A stretch of 64,000 nt of DNA. Origin: Phycomyces blakesleeanus NRRL 1555(-) (Eukaryota; Mucoromycota; Mucoromycetes; Mucorales; Phycomycetaceae). Position 1 is the first letter of the stretch. Each line of letters starts with the position of its first letter. Shown one piece after another: positions 49,557 through 61,729 of the stretch. The DNA lies in assembly GCF_001638985.1 (NCBI RefSeq), contig NW_017265156.1, forward strand, positions 620,001-684,000, written 5' to 3'. The position numbers and the translations under genes were made by a program. The notes beneath the pieces are model-generated. The model saw only the letters and a list, made by a program, of their open reading frames with translations, was not told the origin of the DNA and did no database searches.

Positions 49557-50621
49557 CTACATTAACACACAGCAGCATCCGTTATTATTTCTGTCCTGGT
49601 CCATATCAAAGTTCTCTCGATGAAATCCAGTAGACTTTGACTGAGCCTCTTGTTCCTTGTTCATACGACGAATTTCTCGTACGACTTCATAAAATGAATC
49701 TTCTACGTTGATTTTCTGCTTGGCTGATGTCTCTCTAAATGGACAATTGAACTGTCTGGCCCGGTCTCTTCCCTCTATGTATTTTTTTAAAAAAAATTAG
49801 TACAAATGTATTACTTTCGAGTGGGATGACTGACCCTGAAGGGTTACTTGTCGCTCTCCCTCAAGGTCGCACTTGTTTCCCACTAAAACCATTGGAAAGT
49901 GGTCGCGATCCTTGACTCGTCTGATCTGCTGATAAAATGTATTGACTTCTTCAAACGAGAGACCCGAAGTGATAGAATACACTAATACAAATCCTTCGCC
50001 GTTACGCATATACTGCTCTCTCATTGCACTATTATAAGTTTGTTAGTTTGTTAGTTTGTTAATTTTCTTCTTCTATCTAATCTCTATAAGTAATAACAGT
50101 AATAACAATAATAAAAGGGAGGTTGATAAAGTATAGATAAACCCCTTGCCTGTACTCTTCCTGACCAGCTGTATCTAATACGTCCAATAGCGCTATTTCC
50201 TCGTCAATCATGCATTGTTTACGATAGGAATCTACAAAGCAAGACAAGATGAGATGAGAAAACTATTTCGCTTATTTACCTTCAATCGTAGGGTCGTATT
50301 CATCCACGAATTGTGCTTGAATGAACTGAATGGTCAAGGCGGATTTACCAACACCTAATCAATTGCATGTAAATTGCTAGACACGCAATGCCAACTGTGT
50401 CTTACCTCCACCACCCACAATCACAAGCTTGTACCTGTTATAAGTGCGAGTTAAAAAATGATAATAATAATATATATATAAAAACAAGGATAAAGAAAAT
50501 ATGTATGTGTAGTAATAGTAAAAGTAATAGTAGTGATAATATTATTATTAGCTGTAGATAGGGCTCTAAATAATTTTAGTGCATAGGCTACTTACTCTCT
50601 GAGAAAAGATGCTTTTGACAT
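49557..50621 (-). CDS. RAS1: Ras GTPase
   Basis: Six exons (50621-50596, 50434-50406, 50354-50280, 50231-50150, 50028-49835, 49774-49557) give 207 aa. P-loop VGGGGVGKS (residues 15-23), effector loop [16 protein letters not shown], switch [18 protein letters not shown], the NKCD guanine-specificity motif and ETSAK are all intact. The C-terminus is GCCCVLM: a CaaX box with Met at the last position, predicting farnesylation, plus adjacent Cys for palmitoylation. Ras controls cAMP/MAPK signalling, growth and morphogenesis at membranes. The glycine matching human G12 is present. The intron inside AG/T (Ser of EEYSAM) starts GCAAGG at 50149-50148. No GT donor can preserve the conserved sequence, so it is a GC-AG intron. 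The numbered symbol is tentative because Mucoromycota have several Ras paralogs. Confidence 0.94.
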
Positions 50622-50930
50622 GAGAATAAGGGAACAAAAAGATGGGTTGGTTCAGGTTGTTTCTCGAGGGATATGGGTCTAGGAACTGGACTGAACAGAA
50701 CAAAAAAATAAAATAAAAGGATTTCCATGTAACACTGGGTCCTGCGAATATGGAAATCTGGCGCATGCGTTTATTAAATAAATGATCAAGACTTGCTCAC
50801 AGACAACTCATAAAAGAAGGGGGTAATTTAAGGTAGATGATATTGTAAGGTAAAGTGATGTAGGGTAAAAGTGATGTAAGTTATAGTAGGTATGAATGTA
50901 TAAATGCTCTATTCTCTATGTACAGGACTC

Positions 50931-53318
50931 CTATTGCTTTGGCCATGAGTAGCCATGAAGTTGTGAAGGGTCAGGTGTCCGGTCGTCCGAGTGAAATACG
51001 AATGGAAACGGTTGGTTGGGATCCTGGTAGGTATTTGGATAGGGTATTGCCCAGGGTTGTGAAACGCCAAAGTCAAGAAAACTCTCCATAGAATACATCG
51101 ATGGCGGCAATTGAAGATTTTCTTGATGCTGTGATTGTGGAGTAGCCCATGGATCCATTCCGATAGGTACCATTGAATTATCCGTAACCACTGGAGCCGT
51201 GAATTGTAATAATACTTCTTTCTGTCTTTGACTATAGTTATTCGTCTGCTTTTGCTGTTGTGAGGACCGTTGTTTATCTTTTGTTTGCCTACTGACGCGT
51301 GTTTGATTGGCAGGGTTGAAGCTGATAATTTTAAATGGGGCAGCTGGCTTGGTAGTAGGCTTTTCTTCGGGGTCTTCACAGTGTTTCTTACGAGGAGATC
51401 CTTCACTACAGCTAAGTGAGTCTTGGCAAATGCTACGTGGACTAGAAGGTTCAGAAGCACAAGTGAGTCTGGATGAGTAGCCAGCAACCACATGGTTTTC
51501 CCGGTCTCGGTATTTTTGTTCGAGCGCGGCTAGAGTTTCCACAAACATGGAATCTTTGTGAACAATCAACAATTGGAAAAGCCGCACAGACTTTTCAAAG
51601 TTGATTTCACCAAATGCGGTCAGCTTCTGGTCAGATCCTATTGAGGCATTCCTGAGATGTATCTGCATGGCAGTGATAATCGCATACATAGCTCCGTCGT
51701 GTTGGTGGAGTATGCTGAGTTTTTGAGATGTTGCTAATGCCATGTGGGTGATAATTGTAGCCGCATAAGAACATATCTCGAGAGAAAGGTTTTGAGTACT
51801 CTTTGGCAAAGGTTCTTCTTCAATAAACGGGCGGTGTAATAATATCAAAAGGCTATGCAAGCCGAATAGCATAATCCGCTCAAAAGAGGTCGAATCCTTG
51901 GTGGGAGATTCTTTTGCATGGTTGATAGTATCTTTAATCATTGAACAAATACATGAGTCTAGAGTAGACAGCATATGCTGGTTATGCTATTTGAAAATGT
52001 ACATTATGTGTGTGTGTGTGTGTGTGTGTGTACAAATATATATATATATATATTATGTGTGTGTGTGTGTGTGTGTGTGAGAATACATAAAATGAATTAC
52101 TATTGCGCGCACTCAAATACAAAGAAGCTTAAGAATCGTACCTTGGTGGGACCTTGAGAAGATTGCGGGAGATAGTTAAATTTAATTATTCTTCCGCGCA
52201 GTCTGCTGAGCTCGATCAGACTATTAAAGTTTGTGACATAGCGCTGTATATCTAGATCCTCATCTGGTAAACAAACTGGGAGAGGCAAATTTCTATGGAT
52301 TTCGATTAGTAAGGCTCGGTAAGGGCAGTAATACCTACATATCCTTTTCTTCAAACATAAATGGCCGCCCATAGGTAAGACTCATTGAACGATCTTTAAC
52401 AAATGCAAACCAAAAGGTACGTATGCTTCTTTGAACTGACTCGAGACATACATCAGAAGGAGTTTGTCGGTGGAGTCCCATTTCTTGTGCCATTCGAAAA
52501 GCCGATCCAGCCCAAACCCATGCCATTGTATGGTGTTGATAACGAGTGGTCTGCTCCAAGTATCCAGAGAACATTAATAATGCCTGAAGTGTAGTTGTGC
52601 GTGGGCAGTCGAGGTAAAATGGGATCAGCTGGGAGACATATGTGATCATTGCCTCTGTTCTGTCCGCAAACCTCGACTGATTTTCATCATAGCCTGTACT
52701 GCACAAAAATAGACAATAGAAAAATAATGGCGACAATGGGCAGGGCTTATTCTGCTGGAATAACCCCAAGCAATATAAAAGATAGGGTTTTGAATAGAGT
52801 GGGAACAGTGAATTCACGTGCCGGTCGTACAAATGAACTAAATCAGCCTGCTCTTCTAGGGACACTTGAGGAGGGACGAAAGCAGAGGTTGGCAAGGTAG
52901 GGTAAGGAATCTCCTCAGGCGTCTCCCAAGAGGTCTCATAAAACGATGTCTCTCCCATAAAATGACCATGTCTGTCCACACCTGTTTGACGTTCTATTGC
53001 ATTCTGTGTCATTTGAGGTGGTGATGGAGGTAGCTGAAACACGTCTTTTGGGCGAAGTTGTTGGTAATCGTCTGTCAGTCCATTGTCGCATCGTCGACCT
53101 TTGTTGATTGCATACCCTTTGGGCTTTCTCCCAGGCGTTACAAACTGCTTGATGACCAGACTTGCACCAGTGTTCTGTCGAATCTCGGCTTCCACCATAG
53201 AAAGGTCATTCAAAATGTCTTTAGCAAGGGACTGCACCAGCTGCGACGATGGAAATCCGAGTGGTGGTGGGGATATAAAATTCACTTGTAGAGAATTATC
53301 TGGGTGGTTTCGCTTCAT
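50931..53318 (-). CDS. fungal-specific transcription factor domain protein (no zinc cluster seen)
   Basis: Three exons (53318-52339, 52292-52142, 51977-50931) give 725 aa. Residues about 165-480 match the fungal_trans regulatory domain. They include HLYDRHVNSLFPLYSKP, then TTTLQALLMFSGYLEQ and MAWVWAGSAFRMAQEMGLHR, then RRTFWFAF-like IRTFWFAFVKDRSMSLTYGRP and ending INLPLPVCLPDEDLD. The C-terminal third is polar, Ser/Gln/Pro-rich and probably disordered. A GRKPKGYAINKGRRCD stretch lies at about residue 63. Proteins with this domain normally carry a Zn2Cys6 cluster at the N-terminus. None is found in this frame, nor in the several hundred bases upstream on this strand. The protein may be a cluster-less regulator, or an upstream exon has been missed. 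Intron 2 contains (TG)n-(TA)n-(TG)n repeats. Confidence 0.8.
52007..52079. repeat. (TG)n-(TA)n-(TG)n compound microsatellite
   Basis: Two TG tracts (about 52007-52032 and 52055-52079) flank a TA tract, all inside the second intron of the fungal_trans gene. Confidence 0.9.
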
Positions 53319-54373
53319 CAAAAACAGTAAAAGGAAAAAAGAGGTGATTTACTTGCACAACCACTTTGAGTTTCACGACTTTTCAAATAAAGTCGGTATA
53401 CAAAAGGCCCGAAGGTGCTTCAAAGAGAATAAGTTGCCTCTTCCGGACACAAACTCAACTACACTTCTTTGTATTGAATGAGTTCTCGAACACTCAATTC
53501 CAAGTTGATTCTGTGAAAAAAGAAAAAAGAAAAACCCGAAAAACTCATCGCTTTTTTACTAATCAATCAACATGGCAATTATCAACGTGGATTGAAATCT
53601 ATAAGCGTCATGGTCATCTGCAAGTACCTAAAAGGCAAATGGGATGAATGGGCTTAGATTTGCGGTCTCCATTTCACGAAAACATCATCAAGGCTTGAGA
53701 CTTAAAGCCTTCTTTACTATATTTCTTATAAGACCATCTTTCTTGTAATCACAAAAGAGTTAGATCACACGACCAGAGATCAGTAAAAGAGTTTGATAGT
53801 GCCCAAAAGAGAACGGAGTTGACCAATATACGCCACTTCTGTATCGGTAATAAGATGGTATAACACAGCATAACCAAGCCAGGCATCAAATAGTCTCAAT
53901 TCACATGTCGATTGTACCTTACTGTGAAGAATAATTATAATAGGCGGATTGGGCACTCTAATATTTTAAAAACAGTGTTTCAGGACACTGTGAAGGCGTG
54001 GGATTGTGATGACCGACTTTACAAGAGCCCAAGAAGCCAGCATTGGGGCATTTATTTAATTTTTTTAATAGATAGTATGACCATTTGTCTTAACACAAAA
54101 CGGATAAAGCAGTGAAATCTTGTAACCCCTCTCCTTCATATGAACGCGTCCACATGTATTCACAAGATCTGGTTATCCAATCAAGCTATTCCTACACCAA
54201 AGGATCTCGAACGCTTTTTCAGTGGCCTAGATATTAGTCATAACTAGCTTCCCCAGTCATATTCTAAATTAAGATATTGGATGTGCGAATTGCTTTTATT
54301 TGCTTTTTTTAAAAATCTTTCATTGATGGATACCTCTTCCAGAAGACGCAAAGTAGCCCAAATCTTCCAGGTA
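53319..54373. other. intergenic between the regulator and eIF4E
   Basis: About 1 kb upstream of the regulator start. Open frames on both strands are short and broken. A minus-strand stretch near 53785-53890 reads AWLGYAVLYHLITDTE, vaguely like a segment of the lactate permease in this window. No intact gene or zinc-cluster exon was found. Confidence 0.4.
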
Positions 54374-55295
54374 TTACTGTACAACGAACTTAACGGCATT
54401 CTCAGAGGGAGTCTCTCCGTGGGGAGTGAACTCTACTGGGATATTATCGGGAACATTCATAACTTCCTTTACTTGACGACTGTGATAACCCAAAAGAAAA
54501 ATCGATGAAGAATTAATCAATAAAATTATTATTTTAACCATGATTAAAATTGTAAGAATATAATATATATAAGAAAAAAAAACTTACCCAAGAGCTTCAA
54601 GAGTCTCATTCTTCTCAGAATGTTTGACCCACAATGAGACACGGAAAAAAAATTTACGTACAGACACAATAGCACCACAAATCTCATCTTCCTTTGCAAA
54701 TTGCTCACCAATCATAGCAAGCAACTAAAAGACATATCTATATCAGATCCTGATTTTTTCTTTCGTTTATCACTCTAAATTCTTACCAAGTGGAGCCAGT
54801 AATCATTGATGGCTTCACCGGTACGGTTACGGGGAAACTGGATACCAAACTTGCCACCTTCAGCGTTCATGGGATCTTCCCATTCGGGGCGAACGCCCTT
54901 CTTAAAGAAATGAAAATTGGAGCTAATCTCGAGATGATTCACCTTGGAGATGTTGTTGTACACGCTAACCCACACACGTCCATCATCAGCCTTCGCGCCA
55001 ATCCATTGTCTTCGTTTGTTGAACTTTACCCCCAAAAGTCCTCGACTGTGTCAATCGAGACGATCTCCTTGAGGTTCTGCGACCAAGATTGCGTATTGGC
55101 TTTCTTACCCGGGTTGTCAAACCACAGGGTCCAGGTGTTCTGGAGAGGGTGCTTGACATTATAGTTGCTGCGATCGTGGAAGACAGTTGTGATCGAATTA
55201 TCGGCGACAGCATCGGCTGACTTTTCTTGAGTGTTATTGTCAGCAACGACGGTCTCTTCTGCTTGGTGAACAGGGCGTGTTTGAATGTCGGTCAT
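54374..55295 (-). CDS. translation initiation factor eIF4E (cap-binding)
   Basis: Four exons (55295-55030, 54964-54787, 54724-54588, 54479-54374) give 228 aa. Motifs in order are HPLQNTWTLWFDNPGKK, SWSQNLKEIVSIDTVEDFWG, VYNNI, SSNFHFFKKGVRPEWEDPMN (cap-stacking Trp and Glu) and GGKFGIQFPRNRTGEAINDYW, then LLAMIGEQF and a C-terminus ending KFVVQ. eIF4E binds the m7G cap, recruits eIF4G through its dorsal surface and starts cap-dependent translation in the cytoplasm. Length and motif spacing are normal for the family. The first 40 residues are an acidic, disordered leader. Introns are GT-AG, the first only 65 nt. The start is the first Met in frame. Confidence 0.96.
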
Positions 55296-57282
55296 GATGC
55301 AAAGGATATGGAAACACACCACAACCCTGCCCACGAACCCAAAGCTCTCCTAAAACCAAGCGACTAAGCCACTCATGCAGCCGTCACGCGGCGCAATCCA
55401 AACATGCTTAACCCCCTCCCCTTGAAGACAAACTCTCTAAAAAACAAACAAACAGGCAGAGTATCTGTTGGAATTTGTTCTTTTTCTTTTATGTCTTGTA
55501 CTTCCTTGTGTTCAGAACTTCTTTAGATTATATAAATCTTGTTTTTTTTTTTACTGTACGGTAATTAATCATATAAATAAACAAAATATATTCTTTTAAA
55601 AAATATCAATACAAGTTTCTTTTATTTTATTTTATTTTATTTTATTCTATTCTTTTGCTCTATCCGTATTCTTAATTACCGATTCAACATCATCAAAGAA
55701 AATCACACTTGAAACTGATTATAATCCAAAAAGAAAATTAAAATATATTTGACTTTGAGCGGATATGCAGACTAAAACCAGAGATAACAAACTCTATCAA
55801 TCTCTTTACTATCTTGACCTCGTCTTCATTATTATAATTTCATCTCAAAATAATCAGGAACAGTATTCAAATACGGTCTAAAAACATCATATTCATGCTT
55901 TAACTAGAGATTCCATATATGATTATATGCAGCACATATTGACCATATATTTACATTTTTTTGCTTAGGTATATATACACACATTTAAATCAAATGATGT
56001 ATTCCTTTTTTTTCTTTCTTTCTTGAAGATTCTTTGTGGTCTTTGCGTTAATTATTATTTAGAGGGGGTGTTGAGTTATGGAAAAAAAAATCCATCATAT
56101 TGCTATTGTGGCAAAATAAAGTTTAGCGCATATTTTCAACTCTCTCGATCGTTTTTTAAATATCTACAAAATTGGTTATTTGAGGCAATTTTTTTTTGGG
56201 TAATTTTTTTGGACTTCAAATTTTCGAAGGGCGAATAAATTAAGAAAAAAATGGGTTAAAGGCAATCAGAATATTAGCAAGTGTTTATTTTAAATGAGCA
56301 TTTATGGTACAAGCAGCTGTCATAATATATATATATATATATATATATAGTCATTTGGGACAATAATTGAGCTCAATAGTCAAGGTCGAAATAAATGGTC
56401 AAAGGTTTAAAAAATAAATTCTGCACTTTCAGTTTGATAAAATATGTGACACTAATGACCGAATGCTAGCGCTCTATTGAAAGTCCTGAGTGTTAATATG
56501 TGCCATTTCATACGGTGTCCGTTAAGCAGAGGGGTCGCATAATTATCTATAACAAGCAGGAGAAGAAAGAGAACGAGAACAGATAATCTCCCTTGGGATC
56601 TCCCTCTAAATATCTCTTTATTTATTTATTTTTGTTCCTGGTAGTGCTAGTTAGTTCAAAAGTCTTTAAGGATCTAACAATACTTTGGTATAAGATTAAT
56701 CCATTGAAATGATACGATATATTTGCAATTATCAGATTTTTAAATAAGTATCTAGCTTTAATATAGAAGTTACGCTCGTCATACTTCTTTAAAATATCCC
56801 AAGTTAAAATAATTCTTTATCTCTTGGTAGGATTTTCTTGTGTATTTGTCGGTATATGTAATATGATGGCATATTTATACCTTATTGACCTTTACGAAAT
56901 ACACACTTGTGAAAAGTTACAATTGTTTGAGCTTTTTGTATTCCAATTGAGTAAAACTTATACTTTATATATGTCAAGTAACTTTTTTTTTTATTTTTGC
57001 AAAATTCCCCAGCACAAACTCCACTTTGCAAAAAAAAAATTACTCATTTTGCTAACCCAATTTCTTTTGTCTTTTGTCTTTTGCTTTTCTCTTATCTTCT
57101 TTTCTTGCCTTTGCCAGCAAATCATCAGGAAACATCCTGTGTTTAAATATGTGACCGTTTTTCATGGTGTAAACGAAGATGTTCTTTTTGTGTGTCCATT
57201 GCACACCCTCCAATTTTTGGGATGCCGCCATAAAATTGATGGGCCATCCAAGTATGAAACTTCCTTTCCATTTTGCTGTGCC
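55296..57282. other. intergenic between eIF4E and S6
   Basis: Mostly AT-rich with TTTTA arrays near 55618-55647 and an (AT)n tract at about 56324-56347. The last 250 bp before S6 is pyrimidine-rich (TTTTGTCTTTTGTC type), as expected for a ribosomal protein promoter and leader. No other gene is claimed. Confidence 0.5.
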
Positions 57283-58669
57283 ATGAAGGTAGAGTAGAAA
57301 AAGCAATGATCCTCTTACTCCTTGAGTGGTGCATGATTCCCTCTACAGGACAACAGATGGATCGATCCATCGGACAGATGGATTTCTTGATCTATAGACG
57401 CATACCCTAATCGTCACATCCGCCCGCCCCCTTTCTTTTTTTTATTTCTTAGTTGAACATCGCAAACCCAGCCACTGGCTGCCAGAAGCTAATTGAAATC
57501 GATGATGAGCGTCGTCTGTAAGTGACATTGGATTCTTACAAATTTCTTCAAATATTACACCAAAGACGTATAAACGACACCAAACGAACCCAAAGTTCAA
57601 GCCATTTATATATAAATGTATATATAAACAATTACTACACCAAAATTACGCGAAACAATACACCATTTATTACAATTTTTTCTTCCCCGACGCCCGACGA
57701 ACTGGAAAATGTATACCGGGACGACCTCATATGCTTTTCCGACTTTCATCACAATTCGTATTCAACAGCGCCATTTATTTTTATTTATTATATTTATTTA
57801 CAATTACAACGCAGACCTATTGTGGATTTTACGCTTTTCTCCTCTATATCTCTCTCTCTCTCAATTTTCTGTACGATCGTCACAACTCATATGATTTATT
57901 AATCTAGCCGCGGTTTCTACGACAAGCGCATGTCCCAGGAAGTCTCTGGTGATGCTCTTGGTGATGAGTTCAAGGGTTACGTTTTCCGTATCTCCGGTGG
58001 TAACGACAAGCAGGGTTTCCCCATGAAGCAGGGTGTCCTCTTGCCTTACCGTGTTCGTCTCCTCTTGAGCAAGGGTCACTCTTGCTACCGCCCTCGCCGC
58101 ACCGGTGAGCGTAAGAGAAAGTCTGTTCGTGGCTGCATCGTCGGCTCCGACCTTGCTGTTCTCTCGCTCGTCGTTGTCAAGCAGGGTGAGCAGGACATTC
58201 CCGGTCTCACCGATGTCACTGTCCCCAAGCGTCTTGGTCCCAAGCGTGCCTCTAAGATCCGCAAGTTCTTTGTAAGTTTTAAAGATATTTTATATGAATG
58301 TTGGGAATAAGTAAAACAAAATATCCAGAGTATTTATATATATATATATATATATATTCTATTGTTACTTTTAATTAGAACTTGAGCAAGGAGGATGATG
58401 TCCGCAAGTATGTCATTCGTCGTGAGGTTCAGCCCAAGAACGCTGAGAAGAAGGCCTACACCAAGGCCCCCAAGATCCAGCGTCTTGTCACCCCTCTTAC
58501 TCTCCAGCGCAAGAGACACAGAACCGCCATCAAGCGCAGAAGAGCAGAGTCTTCTCGCGAGGCCGAGGCCGAGTACAAGCAGTTGTTGGCCAAGCGTGTC
58601 AAGGAGACCAAGGATCGCAAGATCGCCAGACGCAGAACCTCTTCTATCCAGAAGTCTGCTTCCGCTTAA
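57283..58669 (+). CDS. RPS6: 40S ribosomal protein S6 (eS6)
   Basis: Four exons (57283-57288, 57453-57517, 57908-58271, 58379-58669) give 241 aa. The start codon and one Lys codon sit alone in the first coding exon, a common layout for ribosomal protein genes. Motifs are [30 protein letters not shown], read across exons 2-3, then [21 protein letters not shown], the basic [17 protein letters not shown] and the C-terminal helix rich in Arg/Lys. The C-terminus [13 protein letters not shown] retains the serine cluster that is phosphorylated by S6 kinases downstream of TOR in other eukaryotes. Strong third-position C/G bias indicates high expression. The 390-nt second intron was checked for box C/D snoRNA motifs by eye and none was seen. 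Confidence 0.97.
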
Positions 58670-61600
58670 ACCGGCAAATAAAAATATATACAATTCTCTT
58701 TACGGGCCTGCAATTCGAAACAAAGTATACATTGCTGCTGTTGTTGTTTTTGTGTGAATTAATAGAATAATTTATTCTGTAAATATAAATGATATTTTGT
58801 GACAAATTTATAAAGACTTAAAAAAATAGGAATTTCGACATGATGTATATTATATACACTTACTGATCTATTTAAAAGAATGTAAACGGCTTATATACAT
58901 GTAGTTTAGACAAATAGAAATTAATTATATTGGATAAGTTTATTTTGGCCATTATCTTATTTGATTAATATTTTCGATCTGGCTATACTAATAATTCTTA
59001 TTAATGCACAAGCTATAGTCAGAAATTTTTCATTGACATTTCTGCTTACTTTAACACAATATATATATAGGTCAAGTCTAATTAAAACGTCAGTCAATTA
59101 TTATTATTAGAGCATCTTCAGCAGTGAGAGAATTTTTAATTTATCTAAAGTTAAACACCACTACTTTAGCTAAAGAAAAGGTCAATTTTCCCAGCAGTTC
59201 GATTTATCTTTTTCTTTAAATAAATTTTGAGAGCGTTTTCATCAATAAATTTTATCTTCCTATTAAATTTAATAGGAAGATAAAGAAAAAGGGGCTGTCT
59301 TTTATATTTAAAGTGAATTTAATCGAACTGCTGGGAGGACAAACTTTAGCTAAATCTTTAAATTTAATGTAAAAGTGGAGATAAAGTGGACTGCTGAAGA
59401 TGCTCTTACATTTTTATATGATTGTCTTCATTTCTTCATCCTAGAATATTTATTGTTCTTAATGGGCGAGTTACAACACTCCTTAATAGCGAGACTCTGC
59501 TTACCTTACCAGTACAAGTGTAGGTAACTTTTACTGAAAACGAAATAAAAACAAAAACATGCGTTGCTCACCACGCCAGTAAGCAGTTTTTTTTTCTCGC
59601 CTTGGCATCGGTGCTTGAGTATATCCCCCCTCCCCTCCCACCATATTTTAATAATTCATTTGGTCGATCTATAAATCCAACTTTTTATATGAATATCAGA
59701 TAACCTGTAACAGAAAAATAATAATGAATAAATGTGTTCAGGGAAAACTAAAATTGTCAAGAGAGTGTCTGTAACACATGTGTGCCATGCAATATATATA
59801 CACAAAGGAAATGAAGTACAAACAGTTTATTTTATAATTGACACTCTAGAGACCCTCACACGAGATGTAATATATGCTCTTGGAGTATGTATGATCGGTA
59901 AGAATCCTGGGTTTCATATACCGTAATCCAAAACTTTAATTCACCTGGTTACAGCTCATATCTTCTTTAGTTTCGCAGTCTTTTCAAGGGACTGGAAACG
60001 TAATAGAGATAGAGAAATCAAGCTAGTCCGATTTTAAGATATCGGTAAGTGTTAAAGGAACTTTATAGATCTAGGCAGCATGCATATTCATGATTCCAAC
60101 AACAACAGGAACAACAGAAACAAAAACATTGATTTTGAGGAGGGGAAGGAGATTGTTTTCTTTTTTATAAAAGTCAAGACAGTAACCCTGATTATATTGC
60201 TGTATATAATTCTAAGAAGCTGAATGAGATTCGATCTAATGTAGTAGACTTTGTTTGAGTAATACATATAAAGGTTTTGTTGAGATACTATTAATATTAC
60301 CCAATTCAAATTAAACCATATTTATAAAATAATAATAATAATAATCATTTAGTGTAAGGTTTGTTTTTTCTTTTTTTAAAAAAAGAGGACGTTATATACG
60401 TACATATATTTTGTAGTATATTTACTAGTCGTATATAATGTGGATTTGAGTCACAAATAACGAAAGCACTTATGAATCAGAGTAAATCTATAATGAAGAT
60501 CTTGATATCTATCGACCCAATTATGTATTATGATATAATATGTAGTCTTGCTGTAATATGTGAAAATGGTTCAATTGTTACAAAGAAAAAGAACAAACCG
60601 CATGAATGAAAATCCTTAAATCTTAGTTACGGGATCTTCTAAATATGTTTCTCAAAGATATTAAATCGTATTGATTAGATACATATATCCTCTCAGTATT
60701 TCCGGGGTAAAAAATAAAGATTCATTAGGACTTTTTTAGACACTCGATGACTTTGGTTCAGAATACTACTACATTATTATTAATTAAAGTCAATTGAAAA
60801 CACATACATATATATATAAGTACCAAATAAAGACTATTACAGAATATAAGAAGGACGATTCTGCATATTAATGTGTAAAGCTGAACTACTGCATGCTAGT
60901 TCTTTCTTTTAGGATAAACTTCTAATTAATATAAATCAATTATAAACTGATAACTTTTATTCTAGATATACTTTATTATGAAGCCAAATTTTATTGGCCG
61001 TAGATGGTATTTACCTATTAACCAATAGCTATACATATATACATATATACATACATATATGGGCGTAGGCGCGGGTGCGCGGGTGTATGTGGAATATAAT
61101 TTAATGTAATGTGTGAATTACCTTGTGCTCATATATATATATATTTGTGTGTGTGTGTGTTTTAATATACATGTATATTATTTTGCATGAATATTTTATA
61201 AGTCTTGATTTTTTGTATATATTGAGATTTAGGGTATGTTACTTTCATTAATTATATCAAAAAGGACTACTTTTTCGTGCACATATATGTATATGTATAT
61301 TGTCTTTTAATCAACATAATCCATACTTCCCTTTTCTTATTTTTGTTTTTTGTTTTACTTTATACCTCTTATATAGAATCTACTGATTCAAAGCATATTA
61401 TTTGCTAGTGATAATCATGATAACGATAACGATAATTATAATTATAATGCTAAACTATCCAAAGTGGGATATTCTGATATTCTGAAAACACAAGTTTAGA
61501 ACGAGTGCTAAGATATTGCTGTAGTCATTTTGACTTTGATTTTTTTTAAAGAAAAATTATAAATAGTATTTATACATCGTTTATATTGACAGTGCGGATG

Positions 61601-61698
61601 AGCAGAAGCAATTGATTCCTAATAATGTTCATTTTCTATAATTATAATTATTGTGTGGGTGGGGGTATGTCTATGGGTAATACCACAAGTTTTAATTT

Positions 61699-61729
<31 letters not shown>

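Noticed and set aside
54281..54508. Plus-strand open frame of 75 codons
   Set aside because: It is the antisense of the last exon of eIF4E.
57052..57370. Minus-strand open frame over the S6 leader with a Lys-rich end
   Set aside because: It overlaps the S6 start codon, and its Lys-rich tail is simply the complement of the pyrimidine-rich promoter. No family resemblance.
57518..57907. S6 intron 2 checked as a snoRNA host
   Set aside because: No TGATGA...CTGA box pair with a closing stem was visible by eye.
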